Part shown: in pieces, positions 33,751 through 40,240 of the stretch
Layout: every line of letters begins with the position of its first letter
Position numbering within the stretch: position 1 is the first letter of the stretch
Source of the DNA: Fen-1273 sp035516035
Lineage (GTDB): Bacteria > Bacteroidota > Ignavibacteria > UBA10030 > UBA6906
DNA: 64,000 bases
NCBI GenBank assembly: GCA_035516035.1
Contig: DATJAS010000107.1
Coordinates: 1 to 64,000, forward strand
Reading direction: 5' to 3'
The notes under the pieces: generated by a model
The model's database searches: none
Told to the model about the DNA's origin: nothing
Seen by the model: only the letters and a program-made list of their open reading frames with translations
Translations under genes and position numbers: made by a program

Positions 33751-33857
33751 CCCCGGAAGAGATCCGTGCTGAGGTACTTCAGCCCGGAATCAGCCATCAG
33801 CGTGGCCACCCTTGAGCCCGGCCCGAGGCGCGCCGGCACGCGGAGAGCGGTGACGAC
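33747..33857 (-). pseudogene. 3' remnant of a cysteine synthase-type gene
   Basis: The minus strand reads ALRVPARLGPGSRVATLMAD, then SGLKYLSTDLF, RG and stop. This matches the C-terminus of cysteine synthase/cystathionine beta-synthase enzymes (x-LGPG-x-x-V-T-x-x-DSG-x-(K/R)-YLST-x-LF). No start codon or PLP-binding part exists; upstream in this direction the peroxiredoxin-like gene ends 8 bp away. The stop codon overlaps the kinase stop through a CTAG. Probably what is left after a deletion or replacement that brought the peroxiredoxin-like gene here. Found by eye, too short for gene callers. Confidence 0.68.
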
Positions 33858-33864
33858 CGGGTTC

Positions 33865-34395
33865 TTAGAGGAGCGGCACGAGTTGTTCAACCAGCCCCTC
33901 GGAGAGGTCAAGATCCCCCGTGTGCTTCCCCCGGTGTATCAGGAGGATCTTCCCTTCCCGATCGAGCAGGGCAAAACCCGGCAACTGGAGGATATCGCTG
34001 CTCCGCGCGGCGGTTCCCCTGCTGTCCATCGCGCAACCCCGCGACGTCGCCTCGGCCCTTCGTTTCTTCAGGGCATCAACGGGGAAGAAGATTTTCAGGA
34101 GACTGGTCCGCTCAAGCCCGATGAGTCTGTATGAGCGCTTGTCGGGGTCGGGAACGCACCGGATCACCTGGAAGGGCCAGAACGTCCTGACCTCTTCCTC
34201 CGTCCCCTGGACAACGCACACGAGATCGATGCCGGCGGCGCCGAGGCGTTCATGCAGCTTCGGGAGGAGCAGCTTCGCCTCCTGGAAAAACCTGCAGCCG
34301 AAATGCCTCAGCCAGACGATGAGCGTCGGTTTTCCCCTCAGGGGGGATCCATCGCCAAACGCGTCTACAGGAAACAGGTCCAGTTCATTCAGCAC
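33865..34395 (-). CDS. Peroxiredoxin-like (AhpC/TSA-type) protein with one active-site Cys
   Basis: 176 residues from GTG 34395; GAGGAGG lies four bases upstream. Thioredoxin-fold segments: KPTLIVWLRHFGCRFFQEAK, LVCVVQGTEEEV, VIRCVPDPDKRSYRLIGL and GFALLDREGKILLIHRGKH. In the PRX-like2 family the motif is usually RHFGCxFC; here the second Cys is Phe, so a CxxC disulfide cannot form. Possible one-Cys peroxidase or thiol protein. It has its own promoter beside the sulfide operon. Confidence 0.72.
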   Translation of the reverse strand: MLNELDLFPVDAFGDGSPLRGKPTLIVWLRHFGCRFFQEAKLLLPKLHERLGAAGIDLVCVVQGTEEEVRTFWPFQVIRCVPDPDKRSYRLIGLERTSLLKIFFPVDALKKRRAEATSRGCAMDSRGTAARSSDILQLPGFALLDREGKILLIHRGKHTGDLDLSEGLVEQLVPLL

Positions 34396-34430
34396 GGTTC
34401 CTCCTCGAGTGTGGGCATTCCCTGAGACCT

Positions 34431-34459
34431 AATATAGGGAGGGCGGAGGAACCCTGCAA
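34431..34459 (-). promoter_or_regulatory. Promoter of the peroxiredoxin-like gene
   Basis: Minus strand TTGCAG (34459-34454), 17 bp, TATATT (34436-34431); leader about 30 nt. Confidence 0.65.
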
Positions 34460-34473
34460 CGCGGGCAGCGGTG

Positions 34474-34953
34474 TCAGGTGAAGATGATCTGTCCTCCCGC
34501 GGCCTTCTCGTAGAACTGGCCGACGGAGATGATGTCGCGCACCTGGGGACAGAAGTCCTTCTTCGAAAGATGGAACATGTCGACGGTGGCCTTGCAGGCG
34601 TACAGCTCCCCGCCGGCATCGGCGATCATCTCGATGAACTCCCTGACCGGCGGGATGTCCAGCTTCTCCATCTCCTTCTGCATCATCCGCGTGGCGAACG
34701 CCGACATGCCCGGCAGCGCGCCAAGGAGCGTGGGCATGTGCATCCCCGGGTTCCCCACGGTGGCCACCTTCACATGGTCCATCCGCTTCTCGATGACGGC
34801 GTCGAGACCGAAAAAGGTGAAGAAGAGCGAAGCATCCATCCCCTCCATCCGCGCACCGTTCGCCATGATCAGGCCGGGGTAGATCCCTTCAAGGCTCCCG
34901 TGCGAAACAACGATCGAGACCTTCGTAATGGATTGAACGTGATTGTCCGACAT
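34474..34953 (-). CDS. DsrE/DrsE_2-family sulfur-relay protein
   Basis: 159 residues. Matches the DsrE/DsrF-like (DrsE_2) family of peroxiredoxin-like-fold sulfur carriers: KVSIVVSHGSLEGIYPGLIMANGA, ASLFFTFFGLDAV, the mid-region RMDHVKVATVGNPGMHMP, and a Cys in GGELYACKATVDMF, the position that carries persulfide in relatives. GGAGG is eight bases before the ATG. Last gene of the MerR-SQR-DUF1641-TusE-DsrE operon; it probably accepts sulfane sulfur produced by the SQR and passes it to the TusE-like protein. Confidence 0.85.
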   Translation of the reverse strand: MSDNHVQSITKVSIVVSHGSLEGIYPGLIMANGARMEGMDASLFFTFFGLDAVIEKRMDHVKVATVGNPGMHMPTLLGALPGMSAFATRMMQKEMEKLDIPPVREFIEMIADAGGELYACKATVDMFHLSKKDFCPQVRDIISVGQFYEKAAGGQIIFT

Positions 34954-34968
34954 GGTGTCTGCCTCCGG

Positions 34969-35286
34969 TTAAATGCAGCCTTTGGGTTTCGGGAGGCCGG
35001 CGATCTTGGCCGCCTTCTTCGCGGGGCCTTTCGGAAAGAGTGCGTAAAGCTCCTTTGTGTCGACGCCGCTCTCTTTGGTCAGCCTCCGGATCGACGGCGC
35101 GTCCCCCTTCGCATCGAACTCCTTCTGCATGTAGCGGATCACCGCCCAGTGGCGCTCCGTCAGCTGCGGGATGCCCTCTTCCAGGGCAAGCGCCGCCGCG
35201 ACCGATTCGCTCCATTGCGCGCGGTTTTTGAGGTGGCCGTCCGCGTCGCGCTCGAGCGCCGCGGCCGCCGTTGCGGTGGTTTCCAT
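34969..35286 (-). CDS. TusE/DsrC-family sulfur carrier, single conserved Cys
   Basis: 105 residues. DsrC/TusE signature: DADGHLKNRAQWSESVAAAL, LTERHWAVIRYMQKEF, PSIRRLTKESG and the terminal KIAGLPKPKGCI, where C104 is the penultimate residue that carries sulfur. True DsrC of sulfite reductase has a second Cys ten residues earlier (ACKIAG), which is Ala here, so this is the TusE-like, single-Cys form that transfers rather than cyclises sulfur. GAGGAGA lies five bases before the ATG. Partner of the adjacent DsrE protein. Confidence 0.88.
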   Translation of the reverse strand: METTATAAAALERDADGHLKNRAQWSESVAAALALEEGIPQLTERHWAVIRYMQKEFDAKGDAPSIRRLTKESGVDTKELYALFPKGPAKKAAKIAGLPKPKGCI

Positions 35287-35315
35287 GGTCTTCTCCTCTG
35301 AGACTTCGTTCGTGG

Positions 35316-35993
35316 TTATGTCGTCGCGGCGGCGGATGCCGCCACCGCCTTGAGCACGCGCAGGGCATACGCCATCCCCTTCTTCGCCTCGGGCGAGTTG
35401 AACTCCCGGAGGAGCGACATGAGCGACACGTCCTCCGGGACGGCAACACCGAGGTTCTGGTATACCGCCATCGCGTTGTTGATAGTGTGCAGGATTTCGG
35501 GCTGCGTGAGATTCTTCACCGTCGTCAGCATCGTGACGATGTTGTCGCCGAGGGCTTTCACGTCCTCGACGGAAAACGACGTCACGACCCGGTCGAAGAC
35601 CGTCCCCAGCTCTTTCATGAACGCGAAGTAGCCCTTCCGGTCGAACTCGTCCAGCCGGTCCATGAGCGTGATGACCGATTCGCGCGCGAGGGGCGCCGCA
35701 TCGCGGAGGAAGTCCCTGAGGCTTTCCAGCTGCTCGAACGTCGCGGTGATCGTATTGACGTTGCGGAGCACCTTCCGCCCCAGGTAGGCGATGTCCCCCG
35801 TGCTGAGCGAATCGTGGACATCCTCCAGCTCCACCAGCGCGGTCTGGTACATGTCCCTGCCAACCCGCATGAGATCTTCCTTCAGATCCTCCATCTCCCG
35901 GCGGTGCCGTTGCTGCAGATCGACCTCTTCGAGGATCCGGTCCAGTTTCCTGTTGATGGCGTCGATCTGCGCCTGCATCGGTGTCTCGTTCAT
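35316..35993 (-). CDS. DUF1641 protein
   Basis: 225 residues, mostly helical. An N-terminal coiled coil (AQIDAINRKLDRILEEVDLQ, QRHRREMEDLKEDLMRVG) is followed by the DUF1641 segment TLMDRLDEFDRKGYFAFMKE and NLTQPEILHTINNAMAVYQ. DUF1641 proteins are repeatedly encoded beside sulfide:quinone oxidoreductases or formate-dehydrogenase-like redox enzymes, but their role is unknown. It starts one base after the SQR stop (TGACATG), so it is tightly coupled. Probably a membrane-associated partner of the SQR. Confidence 0.85.
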   Translation of the reverse strand: MNETPMQAQIDAINRKLDRILEEVDLQQRHRREMEDLKEDLMRVGRDMYQTALVELEDVHDSLSTGDIAYLGRKVLRNVNTITATFEQLESLRDFLRDAAPLARESVITLMDRLDEFDRKGYFAFMKELGTVFDRVVTSFSVEDVKALGDNIVTMLTTVKNLTQPEILHTINNAMAVYQNLGVAVPEDVSLMSLLREFNSPEAKKGMAYALRVLKAVAASAAATT

Positions 35994-35994
35994 G

Positions 35995-37224
35995 TCACGC
36001 CCTCTTTCCGGCCATCGACATGTGGGATTCGACGGGGAGCTCCAGCCCTTTCAGGAGAAAATTCCAGTACATCCAGCGGAACATCACCTTCCCGTAATGG
36101 TTGGCCCTGGTCTCTTCCAGGAGGGAGAACGGGCCTATCCCGGGGAGGGGGAATTTGCCGGGGAGAGGCTCCGTATCGTAGTTGAAGTCGATGAGGATGC
36201 CTTTGCCGAACCCCGACTCGATGAAGCAGTTGGCGTGGCCGTCGAACGCGGCTGTCGGGGCGCGCCCCTCGGCGATGCTGAGGAAGTTCTGCAGCAGGAT
36301 ATCAGACTGGAAATGCGCCACGGAGCCCGCCTTCGAGCTGGGGAGGTCGGTGGCGTCGCCGATGGCGAAGATGTTCTCATGTCCGGTCGCGCGGAGCGTG
36401 GCCCTGTCAGTCGGGACGAAGTTGAACTCGTCGCCGAGCCCGCTCCTCCCGATGACATCGTCCCCCATGTTCGTGGGGATGGTGACCAGCACGTCGAACG
36501 GAATCGCGGTCTCATCCCATGAGACGATGGAGCGCGACTCGTTGTCCACCCGTGCGATGCTGAACTCGGACGTGAGCCGAATGTTCTTTTTCTCCAGGAA
36601 ATCCCCCAGGATCGACGAGGCACGGGGCTTCGTGAACGCGCCCGGCAGCGGGGTCACGAAGTGGATATCCACCCTGTCCCGCATCCCCCGCTCGGTGAAA
36701 TACCAGTCGGCGAGGAACGTGAACTCGAGCGGGGCGACGGGGCACTTGATCGGCATCTCCGTGATGTTGACGACCAGCTTGCCCCCCTGCCACCTTTTGA
36801 AGAACTCCGCAAGCGCGCACGCCCCTTCAACCGTGTAGAAATCGAAGACCTGCTTGTGCCAGAGGTCTCCGCGAAGTCCCTCCGTCTGCTCGGGTTTGAT
36901 CCTGACGCCTGTGGCGATGACCAGGTAATCGTACTGCAGGACGGCTCCGTTCTCCAGCAGGACCCGGTTCTTCTCAGGCTCGATGCTCCCGATGCGGGAC
37001 ACGACTACGTCCGCCCCGGGGGGAAAGAAATCGCGTTTCGGCTTCACAACGTCCCTGCGCGTGTAGATCCCGAAGGGGATGAAGAGGAAGCCGGGCTGAT
37101 AGTAATGGGTTTCCTCCTGGTCGACGATCGTGATCTGCCACTCGCGCCTGTCCAGCGCGCTCGTGAACTTGTTGAGCATGATCGTGCCGGCGGTGCCGGC
37201 CCCGAGTATAACGATCTTCTTCAT
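35995..37224 (-). CDS. Sulfide:quinone oxidoreductase-type flavoprotein
   Basis: 409 residues. FAD loop ILGAGTAGTIMLNKF at the N-terminus, TGVR at the second dinucleotide strand (YDYLVIATGVR), and NIFAIGDATDLPSSKAG for FAD ribityl binding. Redox Cys pair C161 (PIKCPVAPLEF) and C333 (HANCFIESG) correspond to the two essential SQR cysteines; the third SQR Cys near 128 is absent, as in several SQR types. A Trp-rich C-terminal segment (RWMYWNFLLKGLELP) fits membrane attachment and quinone reduction. It oxidises sulfide to sulfane sulfur. Its ATG overlaps the MerR stop by 4 bp (ATGA). Confidence 0.88.
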   Translation of the reverse strand: MKKIVILGAGTAGTIMLNKFTSALDRREWQITIVDQEETHYYQPGFLFIPFGIYTRRDVVKPKRDFFPPGADVVVSRIGSIEPEKNRVLLENGAVLQYDYLVIATGVRIKPEQTEGLRGDLWHKQVFDFYTVEGACALAEFFKRWQGGKLVVNITEMPIKCPVAPLEFTFLADWYFTERGMRDRVDIHFVTPLPGAFTKPRASSILGDFLEKKNIRLTSEFSIARVDNESRSIVSWDETAIPFDVLVTIPTNMGDDVIGRSGLGDEFNFVPTDRATLRATGHENIFAIGDATDLPSSKAGSVAHFQSDILLQNFLSIAEGRAPTAAFDGHANCFIESGFGKGILIDFNYDTEPLPGKFPLPGIGPFSLLEETRANHYGKVMFRWMYWNFLLKGLELPVESHMSMAGKRA

Positions 37225-37691
37225 GTGTCGGGTTTCTGTCGCTGGTGATTGGGGGTGAGCAGCTCCTGCACTTTGTGCTTAATGCTGCCGCACTCTGCAA
37301 AGCCGGTGTACACGACGCACTCGCGGCACTGCCTCCGGAGGCAGAAACTCCCCTTCCCGGCGGCATTCCAGCAGGGCCCAGCGTGGCCTGTGTAGGCGGG
37401 ACAGATCTCGCGCTCCTCCGCGGGGCAGTTGACAATGGCCCAGCAGGGGATCAGCGTGAATACACGCCTGATCCCCTCGATGCTGATCTTCTCATCGTTG
37501 ATGGCGGAACGAATGCACTTCAGCCTGTCAAGGTCATGCCGGGAATAGAGGCGGTGTCCGGAATCCGCGTGAGAGGGAAGGATCAGGCCTTTCTTCTCAT
37601 ACATCCTGAGCGTATGGACTGAAACGCCGAGAAGCCGGGCAACTGTGCCAATCGTGTAGACGGGAGCCGAGCATGGATCTTCCTGGAACAT
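37221..37691 (-). CDS. MerR-family regulator with Cys-rich C-terminus
   Basis: 156 residues. N-terminal winged HTH VYTIGTVARLLGVSVHTLRM and YEKKGLILPSHADSGHRLYS (residues 11-50), then the linker helix. The C-terminal ~75 residues hold eight cysteines (83, 89, 97, 107, 117, 122, 125, 134) in CPAEEREICPAY, GPCW and CLRRQCRECVVY spacing, suggesting an Fe-S cluster or thiol/persulfide sensing. As first gene of the sulfide operon it is the obvious local regulator. The start codon lies inside a 16-bp inverted repeat, so autoregulation is likely. Confidence 0.85.
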   Translation of the reverse strand: MFQEDPCSAPVYTIGTVARLLGVSVHTLRMYEKKGLILPSHADSGHRLYSRHDLDRLKCIRSAINDEKISIEGIRRVFTLIPCWAIVNCPAEEREICPAYTGHAGPCWNAAGKGSFCLRRQCRECVVYTGFAECGSIKHKVQELLTPNHQRQKPDT

Positions 37692-37734
37692 AGATTTATA
37701 GATATCAACTAGAGTGCCATCTATAGATCTATGT
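37688..37734. promoter_or_regulatory. 47-bp inverted repeat, probable MerR operator
   Basis: Minus strand: arm ACATAGATCTATAGAT (37734-37719), 15-bp spacer, arm ATCTATAAATCTATGT (37703-37688). The arms match at 15 of 16 positions. The MerR ATG (37691-37689) is within the right arm. A TATAAA inside the right arm could be a -10 box, which would make the mRNA nearly leaderless. Very AT-rich compared with its surroundings. Confidence 0.7.
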
Positions 37735-37848
37735 CCATGTCATAAAATGTCAGATATTGAATGGAAACTCGCTCGGAACGAACATCAGACCGTTGTTGAT
37801 TTCTCAGGATTGAAAAAGAACATTTGCAGAAGCGATTCTTGATCGCGC

Positions 37849-37888
37849 AAAAAAAAGCCGGCGCCACCGTGATCATGGCGTCGGCTTT
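37849..37888 (-). terminator. Rho-independent terminator after the YXWGXW gene
   Basis: Minus strand arms AAAGCCGACGCCA and TGGCGCCGGCTTT (12 pairs, one mismatch), loop of nine bases, then a run of eight T. Nineteen bases past the stop at 37907. Confidence 0.85.
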
Positions 37889-37906
37889 GGATGCGAGCTT
37901 CTAATC

Positions 37907-38281
37907 TCAGCGCCGCTCGCCTCCGCGCTGCGGTTCACGTTCCTCGACCGGGGGCGCGTGCCGGCCCCGCTCCGCAGCCCATCGGCCTTCCGTCCAGAGC
38001 CAGCCCCTGGGACCTTTCCGCCAGTGACCGTCCACCCACCTGTATCCCGGACGAGCAGCGACCCACCTGCCGGGCACCCACACGTGCCTTCGCACGCCGG
38101 GATCCCAGTTCCAGTAGCCCCTGACCCATACGGCATCATACGCAGGCCGGGGCGCAACGACTTCATGACGCACAGCAGGCGGACCGATCTCTATGCCGAT
38201 GCTCACCTGCGAGTATGCCTGCTGACAGGCGCCGGCCATCACACCAACGGCGAACATGAACGCAGCGAACCGTGAAATCAT
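37907..38281 (-). CDS. YXWGXW-repeat secreted protein
   Basis: 124 residues from ATG 38281 (AAGGGATCGAGG upstream); the longer frame to 38359 adds leader sequence. Signal peptide MISRFAAFMFAVGVMAGACQQAYS. Two aromatic repeats, VRGYWNWDPGVRRHVWVPGRW and YRWVDGHWRKGPRGWLWTEG, belong to the YXWGXW repeat family of small exported proteins. The C-terminus is charged (PPVEEREPQRGGERR). The function of the family is not established; envelope stress or surface roles are guessed. Monocistronic, with a strong terminator. Confidence 0.82.
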   Translation of the reverse strand: MISRFAAFMFAVGVMAGACQQAYSQVSIGIEIGPPAVRHEVVAPRPAYDAVWVRGYWNWDPGVRRHVWVPGRWVAARPGYRWVDGHWRKGPRGWLWTEGRWAAERGRHAPPVEEREPQRGGERR

Positions 38282-38414
38282 CCTCGATCCCTTTCTGCTT
38301 ATGAATCCCCTCCCCCGTCCCTCCCGGCACGGGGTTTGCTCCCTCGAGGAATTTGACACGTTCTTCCGAAAAAGGATTAATCCCCTGGCCGCGGAGCATC
38401 AGACGGCGTACCAT

Positions 38415-38440
38415 AAAAAAAGGGGCGGCATCGCCGCCCC
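38415..38440 (-). terminator. Rho-independent terminator after the 38463 gene
   Basis: Minus strand GGGGCGGC, loop GAT, GCCGCCCC, then seven T; 22 bases past the stop. Confidence 0.88.
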
Positions 38441-38462
38441 CCGTAAAGAGCCTGGCCCGACA

Positions 38463-38870
38463 TCAGCGGCAATTCACCGTCGCAATCGCCGGATTGGATG
38501 ATGCGTGGTTCGGCGAGAGAACCTCGAGGCGCTCCCAGACTCTCATCTTCTCCTTCGGCGCGCCGAGGTCCCACGTGTCCGTGAATCCCTGCCCCGCGCT
38601 GGTAATCGTCACCCGCTGCACGCCGCTCTTCGCCCCGTCGCTCCGCACCCACGTGAACTCAACGTCCACGGGCGGATTGTTGACGAAGATCGTCCCCGTG
38701 AAGACCAGGTGCGCCGGAGCGCGCCCGTTCCACGCCTTCGGGTTCACGACCGTCACGACCTTTCGCACGTTTCCTTTCCGCTTTATCTGACGCGGCCCCT
38801 GCGCATCGAGTTCTCCCGCTACGAGAGCCATCGCCACCATTGCGACAAGCACACAACGCAACGTCTTCAT
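38463..38870 (-). CDS. Small secreted protein, Ig-like pattern
   Basis: 135 residues. Signal peptide MKTLRCVLVAMVAMALVAGELDA. The mature part has seven or so beta-strand segments: HLVFTGTIFVNNPPVDVEFTWV, RSDGAKSGVQRVTITSAGQG, FTDTWDL, RVWERLEVLSP, and ends ATVNCR. This arrangement (FTGTI-V ... V-Y/F-WVRSDGA ... W-L ... VLSPN ... C) recurs in small immunoglobulin-like secreted proteins of unknown function. AGGATCC precedes the ATG. A strong terminator follows. Confidence 0.68.
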   Translation of the reverse strand: MKTLRCVLVAMVAMALVAGELDAQGPRQIKRKGNVRKVVTVVNPKAWNGRAPAHLVFTGTIFVNNPPVDVEFTWVRSDGAKSGVQRVTITSAGQGFTDTWDLGAPKEKMRVWERLEVLSPNHASSNPAIATVNCR

Positions 38871-38916
38871 CGTAGGATCCTGTTTGATGTGGTTGATTGT
38901 GGGGCGGCGGGATGCA

Positions 38917-39540
38917 TTATGATCCCGCGGCCTGCCCCCTGAGAGCGGTCACCCGCTCGCCGAGCGCAAAAAACGCGTCTTCCTGCCGCGTGGCTGCTTC
39001 GCCGCGCGCGATGCCCGTGGTCGAACCGAGCGCCCAGACTTCGGCGTCGCCGATCTTCCAGCGCTGCGGCCCGGGCATCGCCGCCGCATCGGGACGCTGT
39101 TCCGGGAAGCACGCGAGGACCGTCTCCGGCGGGGCGATCAACGCCACGATCGCGGGCCTCATCCGTTCCACGTCGCCGAGGAACCTCCTCACGTCGTCTC
39201 CCGTCGGAGCTGCGGCCCTGTCCTTTTCGCCGGCGGCCGCCACCCTCCTGTTCAGCTCGGTCAGACCGATTCCCCTGCGCAGGAGAAGCGACGTCTTCTT
39301 CATGAAGAACATCGATCGGACAGGGTCGCTCAGGCTCCCCTCCCGGTGTCCCTTCTCGAGCGCTTTCCGTTCCTGCTTCGTCATCACGGGCGCTTCGGTC
39401 AGCCCGCCCGTCGCCAGCAGATCCCAGAACCTGCTCCTCGGGTGCATGTGACGGAACCCGAGCGTCGCGGAGACCTCGTCGATCGCCGCCGCGGCGAACA
39501 CGACGGTCAGACCGGGTTCCCAGATTTCCGGCAGCATCAC
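38917..39540 (-). CDS. Uracil-DNA-glycosylase-superfamily-like protein with altered active site
   Basis: 207 residues; AGGAGG before tandem ATGs. The opening WEPGLTVVFAAAAIDEVSAT, GFRHMHPRSRFWDLLATGGL matches the MUG/TDG-type uracil-DNA glycosylase pattern (hydrophobic strand, S/A-x-x-x-GxxxxHPxNRFW-LL--GL). The C-terminal RWKIGDAEVWALGSTTGIA aligns with the motif II region (LPNxSG). But the catalytic GxNPG loop reads AAAAI and the NPSG loop reads GSTTG. It may be an inactive homologue or a different base-excision or nucleic-acid-binding protein. Family assignment is by pattern only. Confidence 0.62.
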   Translation of the reverse strand: MMLPEIWEPGLTVVFAAAAIDEVSATLGFRHMHPRSRFWDLLATGGLTEAPVMTKQERKALEKGHREGSLSDPVRSMFFMKKTSLLLRRGIGLTELNRRVAAAGEKDRAAAPTGDDVRRFLGDVERMRPAIVALIAPPETVLACFPEQRPDAAAMPGPQRWKIGDAEVWALGSTTGIARGEAATRQEDAFFALGERVTALRGQAAGS

Positions 39541-39582
39541 GCCTCCTGGAATTCGGGGTCGTTCTCCCGGAGACCGGGCCGC

Positions 39583-40080
39583 CTACCCCCTGACGAATTT
39601 CGAGCCAAGCGTCCCGCACACGGAGCACTTCTCCGGCGGCCGGCCGAATTCGATGTTTCCGCACACAGGGCAGAGAAAGAACTCGGTCCCCGCAAGATCC
39701 TTGCCATTTTTTGCCGCCTCGAGTGCCTTCGCGTAGAGCCGCGCGTGCACGCTCTCGGCCTGGACGGCATACGAAAACATCCGTCTCGCTTTGTGGTTCT
39801 CGCTGTCGGCCTGCGCCACCATCGGCGGGTACATCGTCGTGAACTCGTACGTCTCGCCGTCGATCGCCGCCTGGAGATTCTCCCCGGTGGACTTCAGGCC
39901 GTCCATGTTCTTCAAATGCCCCTCGGCATGAATCAGTTCCGCCTGCGCGGTGAGACGGAAGAGACGGGCGATAACCGGGAATCCATCCTGGTCCGCTCTG
40001 CGGGCGAATGCCGAATACTTCTGGAAAGCCTGGCTTTCCCCGGCGAACGCTTCCTTCAGATTATCAACTGTGGCAGGCAT
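39583..40080 (-). CDS. rbr: Rubrerythrin
   Basis: 165 residues from ATG 40080 (GGAAGGAAA upstream). The ferritin-like four-helix domain (residues ~1-125) has diiron ligands in AGESQAF (E15), AQAELIHAEGH (E48, H51), DSENHKAR and AVQAESVHARLY (E109, H112). The C-terminal rubredoxin-like domain binds one iron through C137, C140 (CPVCGN) and C152, C155 (CSVCG). It reduces hydrogen peroxide using electrons from NAD(P)H-linked donors in anaerobes and microaerophiles. Monocistronic, with a promoter and leader hairpin of the conserved type. Confidence 0.93.
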   Translation of the reverse strand: MPATVDNLKEAFAGESQAFQKYSAFARRADQDGFPVIARLFRLTAQAELIHAEGHLKNMDGLKSTGENLQAAIDGETYEFTTMYPPMVAQADSENHKARRMFSYAVQAESVHARLYAKALEAAKNGKDLAGTEFFLCPVCGNIEFGRPPEKCSVCGTLGSKFVRG

Positions 40081-40134
40081 TGTCTTTCCTTCCGGACACT
40101 GGAGTGAGTGATGAATGAAGGGGTCCAATAAAAA

Positions 40135-40168
40135 GAATCGCCACGATCCATTCGGACAGTGGCGACTC
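40135..40168 (-). ncRNA. Leader hairpin, copy 3, upstream of rubrerythrin
   Basis: Minus-strand arms GAGTCGCCACTGTCC and GGATCGTGGCGATTC pair around GAAT with one internal mismatch, followed by TTTTTATT. The twelve bases before it, CTATGTTCATTG (40179-40168), are identical to those at the predicted RNA start of the PorV-like gene. It can act as an attenuator in the rubrerythrin leader or as a terminator for the cupin operon upstream. Confidence 0.6.
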
Positions 40169-40182
40169 AATGAACATAGGGA

Positions 40183-40211
40183 AAGATAGTGCCCGGCGGC
40201 ATGAGATGCAA
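40183..40211 (-). promoter_or_regulatory. Promoter of rubrerythrin
   Basis: Minus strand TTGCAT (40211-40206), 17 bp, TATCTT (40188-40183). Confidence 0.6.
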
Positions 40212-40240
40212 CGAATGTGAGGGCGAGGGAATGTTGCCGG

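Noticed and set aside
37849..37888. AAAGCCG...CGGCTTT hairpin as another member of the leader hairpin family
   Set aside because: It lies downstream of a gene, is followed by eight T, and has no promoter before it, so it is a plain terminator.
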